In this document: piece after piece, positions 1-4,047 of the stretch | Layout: each line of letters opens with the position of its first letter | How positions within the stretch are numbered: position 1 is the stretch's first letter | Source: UBA7985 sp965658725 | GTDB taxonomy: Bacteria > Pseudomonadota > Alphaproteobacteria > UBA7985 | NCBI GenBank assembly: GCA_965658725.1 | Contig: CBFHUI010000115.1 | Location: 1 to 6,534 of the forward strand | Direction: 5' to 3' | DNA length: 6,534 nt | Made by a program: the position numbers and the translations under genes | The notes under the pieces: model-generated | Database searches by the model: none | Told to the model about the DNA's origin: nothing | What the model saw: only the letters and a program-made list of their open reading frames with translations

Positions 1-53
1 CAAGTGCGGTTGACGCCGACGCGCAGACCAATTGGGTTAACTTTCTGACCCAT
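1..53 (-). CDS. rpsC: 30S ribosomal protein S3, N-terminal fragment (runs off the window)
   Basis: Only the first 17 codons are inside the window. They read MGQKVNPIGLRVGVNRT, the highly conserved start of bacterial ribosomal protein S3, a 30S-subunit protein at the mRNA entry site that normally follows rplV in the S10 operon. The ATG is at 53-51. A strong ribosome binding site, AAGGAG, lies 7 bases upstream and overlaps the end of the preceding reading frame. The stop codon of that frame is 4 bases before this ATG, so the two are tightly, probably translationally, coupled. The visible part is intact; whether the whole gene is intact cannot be seen here. Confidence 0.93.
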   Translation of the reverse strand, partial: MGQKVNPIGLRVGVNRT

Positions 54-57
54 CGGG

Positions 58-585
58 TTACTCCTTCGCTTCGGCGGCGTTATCGGCCGCAGCTTCGTTT
101 TCAGCGCCTACGGCTTCATCAATCGCCTTAGCGTCGATTTCCGCCTGCTCTTCCTGGCTCACGACTGCGAGGTCGCCGGCCTGACGCGCTGCTTCCATCG
201 GCGAGATATCGCCGGAGTAGTCCTTCTGCTTCAGCACGATCGTGAGACGTGAGAAGTGCTTGAAGATCTTACCCATACGACCGCGTGCCCGAGGACGGTA
301 GCGCTTCAGAGTCATGGCCTTACCGACCCATGCTTCCTTGACGTACAGCGCATCAACATCGAGCTGATGGTTGTTCTCGGCGTTCGCAATCGCCGAGAGC
401 AGAACCAACCGCAGCACCAGTGCCAGCGCGATGCCGACCCGTCTCGCCACGTCCTGCTGCGACGCGGGCAGCTTGGCGGATGCAATGGAGATAAACAGCA
501 GGTTATCGATCCCAAGCACGATTTCCATGGTGACCAGCGCGGCGAAAGCCAGCCAGACTTCAGGGGCAGTTATTAACTCGATCAT
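58..585 (-). CDS. terC'-'rplV: Chimeric gene: TerC-family N-terminus fused in frame to the C-terminal half of ribosomal protein L22
   Basis: A 175-residue frame made of two unrelated families. Residues 1 to about 63 match the start of TerC membrane proteins: a first membrane segment with the EIVLGIDN motif carrying the family's conserved acidic residues (E21, D27), the KLP loop, then the start of a second membrane helix (GIALALVLRLVLL). From about residue 64 the protein is ribosomal L22: SAIANAENN, LDVDALYVKEA, the RPRARGR loop region, FSRLTIVL, then a roughly 50-residue acidic Ala/Glu-rich tail. About the first 50 residues of L22 and most of TerC (usually well over 200 residues) are absent. 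I chose ATG 585 because it gives the usual MIEL start; an in-frame GTG at 603 adds six residues. The gene has a good promoter and sits 4 bases before rpsC, the normal place of rplV. Function as L22 or TerC is doubtful. An intact rplV elsewhere, or an assembly join, is likely. Confidence 0.88.
   Translation of the reverse strand: MIELITAPEVWLAFAALVTMEIVLGIDNLLFISIASAKLPASQQDVARRVGIALALVLRLVLLSAIANAENNHQLDVDALYVKEAWVGKAMTLKRYRPRARGRMGKIFKHFSRLTIVLKQKDYSGDISPMEAARQAGDLAVVSQEEQAEIDAKAIDEAVGAENEAAADNAAEAKE
61..66 (-). promoter_or_regulatory. Ribosome binding site of rpsC
   Basis: AAGGAG on the minus strand, 7 bases before the rpsC ATG at 53. It lies inside the last codons of the upstream chimeric frame, so S3 translation starts where that frame ends. 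Confidence 0.8.
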
Positions 586-623
586 GGAAAAATATTCTCG
601 CACTGTGGTGGCTAAGGACGCGG

Positions 624-652
624 AGTATTTGAAGTGCTCATGATCCTGTCAA
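624..652 (-). promoter_or_regulatory. Sigma-70 type promoter for the terC'-'rplV chimera
   Basis: On the minus strand, a perfect -35 TTGACA (652-647) is followed after 17 bases by AATACT (629-624), four of six matches to the -10 consensus. Transcription would start near 617, leaving about 30 bases before the ATG at 585. It presumably was the native terC promoter and, through the fusion, would now read into rpsC. Confidence 0.65.
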
Positions 653-697
653 TCCGGCATGCGCTAGGGTTCGCAAGGCAAGCCGAGTGTCTTCGGG

Positions 698-1306
698 CTA
701 TTTGACCGAGGTCACCTGATCGAGCAATGCCGCAGTCATGCTGTCACAGTGCTCTGTAAAGGCAATACCGGCCTTCTGAGCGACTTGATAACTGTTGAAC
801 ATGGCCTGAAAGCCTATGACCTGCTGCAGCTGCGCCGCCAGTCTCGACTGTTGAACAGGCGTAGCTCCGCCATCAAGGGCCTCTTGGGCGAGGCGGGCGC
901 AAAAAGCGATCGTCTCATCAGCCTTTTGCCCCTGAAGCGAAGGATCATCGAGGGATATGCGTGTGAACTCGCGCACGAAACTTAACTGAGACAGGACGAA
1001 CGCGTGTTGCAACCGAGTGATGGCATGCAGACGCTCCGCCAGTGTGGGATTCGTGTCGGCGATGGTCATCATGGCGTTGAAATAGGGTTGGACAATCTCT
1101 TGCGCAGCCATACCGAAGAAGCATTCGACGCGGGCGACTTCCAGATCGGGGTAGAAACGAAAAAGCGTTGCTGGCGAGCAGGGTGTAGTCTGATGGACGC
1201 GTGCCTTGCTGAGCTTCTCACCTGACGTGATCAGGTTGAGAACCGCGCGGAGGATTGCTTCGCGTGTTCTGTCTCGTCGTGTCTTCGCCAAAAAATCATA
1301 CCGCAA
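698..1306 (-). CDS. TetR/AcrR-family transcriptional regulator (left copy)
   Basis: A 202-residue protein of typical TetR length. The N-terminus has the family's DNA-binding architecture: helix 1 in TREAILRAVLNLITSG (residues 14-29), then a helix-turn-helix around KARVHQTTPCSPATLFRFYPDLEVAR (34-59), in which SPATLFRFY corresponds to the recognition helix and its usual aromatic pair. The DNA-binding segment is divergent, with a Cys at 43. The C-terminal ligand domain is all-helical in appearance and not diagnostic. No ATG or GTG exists between the upstream in-frame stop (near 1366) and the helix-turn-helix, so the start is probably the TTG at 1306; the ribosome binding site is weak. A promoter with a palindrome in its spacer lies just upstream, which suggests self-repression. 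No efflux pump or enzyme gene adjoins it, so its ligand and targets are unknown. It is not close in sequence to the other TetR protein in this window. Confidence 0.85.
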   Translation of the reverse strand: MRYDFLAKTRRDRTREAILRAVLNLITSGEKLSKARVHQTTPCSPATLFRFYPDLEVARVECFFGMAAQEIVQPYFNAMMTIADTNPTLAERLHAITRLQHAFVLSQLSFVREFTRISLDDPSLQGQKADETIAFCARLAQEALDGGATPVQQSRLAAQLQQVIGFQAMFNSYQVAQKAGIAFTEHCDSMTAALLDQVTSVK

Positions 1307-1331
1307 CGGAAGTTCGTCATAACTTGCCGAG

Positions 1332-1359
1332 CGAATAGGAAGGGACCTTCCAAGACAAG
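1332..1359 (-). promoter_or_regulatory. Promoter with embedded palindromic operator upstream of the left TetR gene
   Basis: Minus-strand -35 CTTGTC (1359-1354), a 16-base spacer, and -10 TATTCG (1337-1332). The spacer contains a 14-bp palindrome, GGAAGG-TC-CCTTCC (1351-1338), with perfect 6-bp arms. A palindrome between -35 and -10 of a TetR-family gene is the usual autorepression layout. Transcription would start near 1325, about 19 bases before the TTG start. A second, weaker palindrome with arms ATTAC/GTAAT lies at 1363-1375. Confidence 0.45.
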
Positions 1360-1560
1360 GAAATTACGCGGTAATCGACCAAAATCTGTAAAATTCACAC
1401 CTATAGATTGCTATACTTTTGAGATATGTTTATTTAGTGATTAAATCATAAGTGTTAATTTATCAGATTGAATTCCGAACGCTGTCCTCTGGCGGATCAC
1501 AAGTAAGTTATTGAAGTACCTACTTATTTATGACTTTTGGAACTTTGCTGCGGCATAATT
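1360..1560. other. AT-rich intergenic island
   Basis: Bases 1381-1560 are about 32% G+C by hand count, far below the neighbouring genes. The stretch holds several short perfect palindromes: arms TGATT/AATCA at 1438-1448 and AAGTA/TACTT at 1514-1525. I see no reading frame. It could be a regulatory, nucleoid-protein-binding or foreign-derived segment. Confidence 0.5.
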
Positions 1561-1564
1561 CCTT

Positions 1565-1805
1565 GAGAATTCCCCTCTGAACGCGCACGATCGGTGCTCG
1601 CGCGAGTCCTATGGGTGATCACGGCACGGCTTGGGGGCCTCGTGTATCAACTCTGATAGCAGGGCGAATTAGAATTAATGGTTCTTGGCTAACCGCTGAG
1701 ATCAAGTATGAATGGGCTCCGGTTAGGAATGCATTACTCGTTCGAACCGATTTGCTTAGGAAAACTATGGCCCATCTCGCTCAGGCGCGATGGGCCCTTT
1801 TTTTT
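1565..1805 (+). ncRNA. Possible small RNA ending at an intrinsic terminator
   Basis: No protein-coding gene on the plus strand explains the strong terminator at 1769-1805. The preceding DNA can fold: CTAACCG (1689-1695) pairs with CGGTTAG (1720-1726), or alternatively CGGTT (1720-1724) pairs with AACCG (1745-1749), with AATGCATT in that loop. A -10-like CATAAT at 1554-1559 has only a poor -35. I recognise no known RNA family. The 5' end is a guess, and the terminator alone may serve convergent transcription into the TetR gene. Confidence 0.25.
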
Positions 1806-1824
1806 GGTTCGGCCGGAGCCCATT
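1711..1824. repeat. 12-bp perfect inverted repeat enclosing a terminator hairpin
   Basis: AATGGGCTCCGG at 1711-1722 is exactly complementary to CCGGAGCCCATT at 1813-1824. The 114-bp unit contains the complete terminator hairpin and its T-tract, plus a short direct repeat TTAGGAA at 1723-1729 and 1756-1762. It has the look of a small nested palindromic element, but I see no target-site duplication. Confidence 0.6.
1769..1805 (+). terminator. Strong intrinsic terminator (plus strand)
   Basis: Stem GGCCCATC (1769-1776) with GATGGGCC (1789-1796), continued after one mismatch by CGC/GCG around the loop TCAG, and followed by C and eight T residues (1798-1805). On the minus strand the hairpin is followed only by a short TTTT, so it could also weakly terminate the TetR gene that ends at 1831. 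Confidence 0.85.
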
Positions 1825-1830
1825 GTGCGC

Positions 1831-2493
1831 TTAAAGCGGACGGTAGTCGGCGCGTGCGTTTGGCACGGGGCCGAGGTAGCGGTCGAGCAGGATATCGATC
1901 CCGATCCGAATGCTGTCATTAACATCGACATCGAAGACCGCAGCTCGGTCTTGCTGCACCAGGAAACTGTCGTGCAGCAGGTAGCCGGACAACAAAGCCG
2001 CCAGCTGCTTGTAATCCTGCAGCGTCAGGCGATTGCGAACGGGTTCCAACGCGCCGTAGATCATCTGCTGGATGGCGGGTAGGAGCCACTCGGGCCGCTC
2101 ACCTGCACGACGATAGTGCTGAGTCATGAGGCCGCGTAAGAAAGCACCGTTGGTTTCGATGATTTGCGGCAGCACCTCCGCCATGCGATGGATCCGCACG
2201 CGTACGTCCGCATTATCAAGGATCACTTGCTGAACCGCAGCGACAAAACTCGCGCCGCGTTCCGCGCCCAGTTCGCTCAAGAAGGCATCACGCTCGATTT
2301 CCTCAGGGGAATTGTAATAGCGATAAATAGTCGGTTTCGAGACCCCAGATTGGTCCGCAATAGCTTGCACCGTCATGGGTCGACCAGCTTCGACCAGTTC
2401 AAGAGCGGCACGCAAGATGTCTTTCCGGGTTCGGGACCGGCGGTTTGAGGTCACTCGGTCCTGGGGCGTCACGCTGAGGAGTTCCTGATACAT
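1831..2493 (-). CDS. TetR/AcrR-family transcriptional regulator (right copy)
   Basis: A 220-residue protein with a textbook TetR N-terminal domain: helix 1 in RKDILRAALELVEAG (residues 23-37), then the helix-turn-helix TVQAIADQSGVSKPTIYRYY (41-60) followed by NSPEEIERDAF. SGVSKPTIYRYY is the conserved turn and recognition helix that contacts operator DNA. Residues 70-220 form the helical ligand-binding and dimerisation domain, which has no feature allowing a ligand to be named. The ATG at 2493 gives a normal-length N-terminal arm; its ribosome binding site is poor, the nearest purine-rich run (GAAGAG) being about 13 bases away. It is read in the same direction as the other TetR gene but is separated from it by over 500 bases and a terminator, so they are not one operon. 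It probably represses itself, or an unlinked gene. Confidence 0.95.
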   Translation of the reverse strand: MYQELLSVTPQDRVTSNRRSRTRKDILRAALELVEAGRPMTVQAIADQSGVSKPTIYRYYNSPEEIERDAFLSELGAERGASFVAAVQQVILDNADVRVRIHRMAEVLPQIIETNGAFLRGLMTQHYRRAGERPEWLLPAIQQMIYGALEPVRNRLTLQDYKQLAALLSGYLLHDSFLVQQDRAAVFDVDVNDSIRIGIDILLDRYLGPVPNARADYRPL

Positions 2494-2507
2494 TTTATGT
2501 TTGCCAC

Positions 2508-2521
2508 TCTTCTTTCGAAGA
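2508..2521. promoter_or_regulatory. Possible operator upstream of the right TetR gene
   Basis: A 14-bp inverted repeat, TCTTC-TTTC-GAAGA, lies 15-28 bases upstream of the ATG at 2493. Position and symmetry fit a TetR autoregulatory site, but the arms are only 5 bp and no clear promoter is visible, so this is tentative. Confidence 0.25.
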
Positions 2522-2693
2522 CTGCCTCTCTCTCGATTTCATCGGTTCATCGCTAACGGGCGGGAAGGCTCACGAATTAGTGGAACCGTGATGAGGTAAG
2601 TGCATCAAGACTATTCTTTGTTTTCGCCCGAATTATTTTCGAGTTCTTCTGAGTGACAGAGAAATACCTTTAATGACTATGCTTTATGTCAGG

Positions 2694-2749
2694 ATGACAC
2701 GCTGTCTGAAGAAAATATAAAAATGTTTCAAAAACTGTGAGTCGAGGAG
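2694..2749 (+). promoter_or_regulatory. Plus-strand promoter and ribosome binding site
   Basis: ATGACA (2694-2699) and TATAAA (2716-2721) are separated by 16 bases; each matches its consensus in five of six positions. Transcription would start near 2728. GAGGAG follows at 2744-2749, 7 bases ahead of a GTG at 2757. The order and spacing are right for an expressed gene, though the frame it leads into is unconvincing. Confidence 0.45.
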
Positions 2750-2756
2750 TGGTGAA

Positions 2757-3056
2757 GTGCGGCTTTTGTCTCAGAACGGTTTTCGATTCGTGCTTCCAAA
2801 ACAAAATATTAGTATGATTTGGTATGAGTGCGAACTTCCTATGCGCCTCATTATGAAGGCGATGAGGGTATGTTGGCCAAAAACGAGGGGTTTGGTCAAG
2901 CGCTGGGGAGGGGGCTTGCGCGGTTCTCAAGTACGAGTCTGGTTTAGAAAGAGAGACGGCCCTGCAAGTGTCGCGCTTGCAGGGCCGTATCCCAAGGGAG
3001 GAGTTCTTCTGAGAGAGAGATCGTCAGCGCCGGTTGAAGAGCGCCGTCGCTGTTGA
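2757..3056 (+). CDS. Doubtful small ORF, 99 residues, unknown
   Basis: The GTG start is preceded by GAGGAG at 7 bases and a good promoter. Against it, the predicted protein (MRLLSQNGFRFVLPKQN at its start, Trp/Arg-rich in the middle) matches no family I recognise. Codon use lacks the G/C third-position bias of the neighbouring genes, and the perfect hairpin at 2956-2988 lies inside the frame. The real product may be a shorter peptide, a leader, or an untranslated RNA. Confidence 0.18.
   Translation: MRLLSQNGFRFVLPKQNISMIWYECELPMRLIMKAMRVCWPKTRGLVKRWGGGLRGSQVRVWFRKRDGPASVALAGPYPKGGVLLRERSSAPVEERRRC
2956..2988 (-). terminator. Perfect 13-bp hairpin, possible minus-strand terminator
   Basis: ACGGCCCTGCAAG (2956-2968) is fully complementary to CTTGCAGGGCCGT (2976-2988), with a 7-base loop. 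On the minus strand the stem is followed by a pyrimidine run (CTCTCTTTCT), the better terminator context; on the plus strand no T-tract follows. No minus-strand gene ending here is recognisable, so it might instead be a dispersed palindromic repeat. Confidence 0.5.
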
Positions 3057-3151
3057 CGTTTATCTAGCTCACGCTTGCGGCTCAAAAAACTGTTGAACAC
3101 GCCAAGCAGTCTTGCGTTTAATGCAAAGATAGTGAGGCCATTACATCTGAA

Positions 3152-3171
3152 TTTGCGCTGATATGCGCAAA
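3152..3171. promoter_or_regulatory. 20-bp inverted repeat, possible operator
   Basis: TTTGCGC (3152-3158) and GCGCAAA (3165-3171) form perfect 7-bp arms around TGATAT. The size and symmetry suit a dimeric regulator. It lies about 155 bases upstream of the flavin reductase start, so a link to that gene is only a guess. Confidence 0.3.
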
Positions 3172-3231
3172 ATGCATGGCTTGAGCGGCGGGCAGCTGAG
3201 TTTGTGTGTCCTAAAGCCCAAAATCTTGGAG

Positions 3232-3265
3232 CGCCCACGGGATCCGCCTCAGTGGGCGGTGGATC
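3232..3265 (+). promoter_or_regulatory. Two overlapping, mutually exclusive hairpins upstream of the flavin reductase gene
   Basis: CGCCCAC (3232-3238) pairs with GTGGGCG (3252-3258). Alternatively GATCCGCC (3241-3248) pairs with GGTGGATC (3258-3265) with one G-T wobble. Both cannot fully form together because the second stem uses the loop of the first. They end 60 bases before the ATG at 3325. This might be leader RNA control or simply a composite operator. Confidence 0.25.
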
Positions 3266-3324
3266 GCAGCGTGGTGCCGGGATAGCCTAGGCCGAAGTGG
3301 TTTCATAATTTTGGCGGTTCAACG

Positions 3325-3921
3325 ATGTTCTTCGATCCTAACGGCGCTGGCTCCGGCCTACCCCACAGTCCCATCAAAGCCCTCGTCGCACCGCGCCCCA
3401 TCGGCTGGATCTCCACGCTTTCCCCCGATGGCGTCGCCAACCTCGCGCCCTACAGTTTTTTCAACCTGGTGGCTGATTCACCGACCCAGGTTATGTTCGC
3501 GACAACGGGCCACAAGGACAGCTTTTACAATGCCACCGCGCGGGGGGAATTCGTCTGGAACCTGGTGACAGCCGACCTGACCGACGCGATGAACCGAAGC
3601 TCGGCCTCGGTCGATCGCAGCGTCGATGAATTTGCGCTCGCCGGCTTAACCAAAGCCCCCAGCCGAACGGTTGCCCCGCCGCGGGTTGCGGAAGCGAAAG
3701 CGGCTTTTGAATGCGTAGTGGATCAGTTCATTCCCCTCCGTTCAAGCGTCCCGGGACAGTTGAATACGCTGGTTTTGGGCACGGTGAACGGAGTTTACAT
3801 CGATGATGATCTGATCACAGACGGCCTTTTCGACACGAGCCGCGCTCAGCCGCTCGCCCGGCTTGGTTACATGGACTACAGCGCCGTGGAAAAGACGTTT
3901 ACGCTGCAGCGACCCAAATAA
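3325..3921 (+). CDS. Flavin reductase-like, FMN-binding split-barrel protein (DIM6/NTAB family)
   Basis: A 198-residue cytoplasmic protein of the usual family length (about 200). It has the characteristic N-terminal sequence: KALVAPRPIGWIST, then LSPDGVANLAPYSFFNLV (about residues 19-50), which forms the FMN-binding barrel, followed by KDSFYNA and GEFVWNLV (64-80) and a C-terminal half ending LARLGYMDYSAVEK. Family members bind FMN, and some reduce flavin with NAD(P)H to supply a partner monooxygenase; no partner gene is visible here, so the substrate is unknown. The ATG at 3325 has GGCGG seven bases upstream and begins right at the conserved domain. A terminator follows 34 bases after the stop, so it is probably a single-gene transcript. 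The long upstream gap with palindromes leaves room for dedicated regulation. Confidence 0.94.
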   Translation: MFFDPNGAGSGLPHSPIKALVAPRPIGWISTLSPDGVANLAPYSFFNLVADSPTQVMFATTGHKDSFYNATARGEFVWNLVTADLTDAMNRSSASVDRSVDEFALAGLTKAPSRTVAPPRVAEAKAAFECVVDQFIPLRSSVPGQLNTLVLGTVNGVYIDDDLITDGLFDTSRAQPLARLGYMDYSAVEKTFTLQRPK

Positions 3922-3954
3922 GCAGGTGGAGGGGTAAAAGGGGGCTGTCTGACT

Positions 3955-3980
3955 AGTGCGCTGACTCAGCGTCACTTTTT
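3955..3980 (+). terminator. Intrinsic terminator after the flavin reductase gene
   Basis: Stem AGTGCGCT (3955-3962), loop GACTC, AGCG (3968-3971), one bulged T, CACT (3973-3976), then a run of five T (3976-3980). It begins 34 bases after the TAA and separates this gene from the radical SAM gene. Confidence 0.7.
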
Positions 3981-3982
3981 GC

Positions 3983-4025
3983 TTGATGTTCACTTTTGTT
4001 CTCATTAAAAAGAACGAGAACAAAA
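3983..4025 (+). promoter_or_regulatory. Promoter overlapped by a 10-bp inverted repeat, upstream of the radical SAM gene
   Basis: A -35-like TTGATG (3983-3988) and a -10-like TTAAAA (4005-4010) are 16 bases apart. Over them lies a perfect inverted repeat, TTTTGTTCTC (3994-4003) with GAGAACAAAA (4016-4025). The word GTTC occurs at 3988 and 3998, and its complement GAAC at 4012 and 4018. A repressor bound here would block the promoter. The words resemble alphaproteobacterial LexA half-sites, but the spacings (6 and 2 bases between words) do not match the known GTTC-N7-GTTC box. Confidence 0.5.
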
Positions 4026-4047
4026 CAAGATCATCTGGCAAAAGACC

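Larger units (their letters stand above)
2494..3324. other. Intergenic region of about 830 bases between the right TetR gene and the flavin reductase gene
   Basis: Reading frames here are short and none matches a protein I know. Separate entries describe what can be seen: a promoter and ribosome binding site ahead of a doubtful small ORF, a 13-bp hairpin, a 20-bp inverted repeat and a pair of competing hairpins. The left half is noticeably more AT-rich than the genes. GAGTTCTTCTGAG occurs twice, at 2641 and 3001. Confidence 0.6.

Noticed and set aside
1689..1727. Integron attC-like site (GGCTAAC ... GTTAGGA)
   Set aside because: Neither end fits the RYYYAAC and GTTRRRY core patterns, and there is no integrase or cassette array.
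1736..1760. tRNA-like TTCGAAC loop with a 5-bp stem
   Set aside because: The stem has a mismatch, no acceptor stem partner is found about 70 bases upstream, and no anticodon arm can be drawn. GTTCGAAC is self-complementary, so the resemblance is easily by chance.
2927..3238. 103-residue minus-strand ORF in the intergenic region
   Set aside because: It runs through the perfect hairpin and both upstream repeats, lacks a ribosome binding site and matches no known family.
3988..4021. Canonical alphaproteobacterial LexA box
   Set aside because: The known box is GTTC, 7 bases, GTTC. Here the two GTTC words are 6 bases apart and the two GAAC words only 2, so I report a GTTC/GAAC inverted repeat rather than an SOS box.
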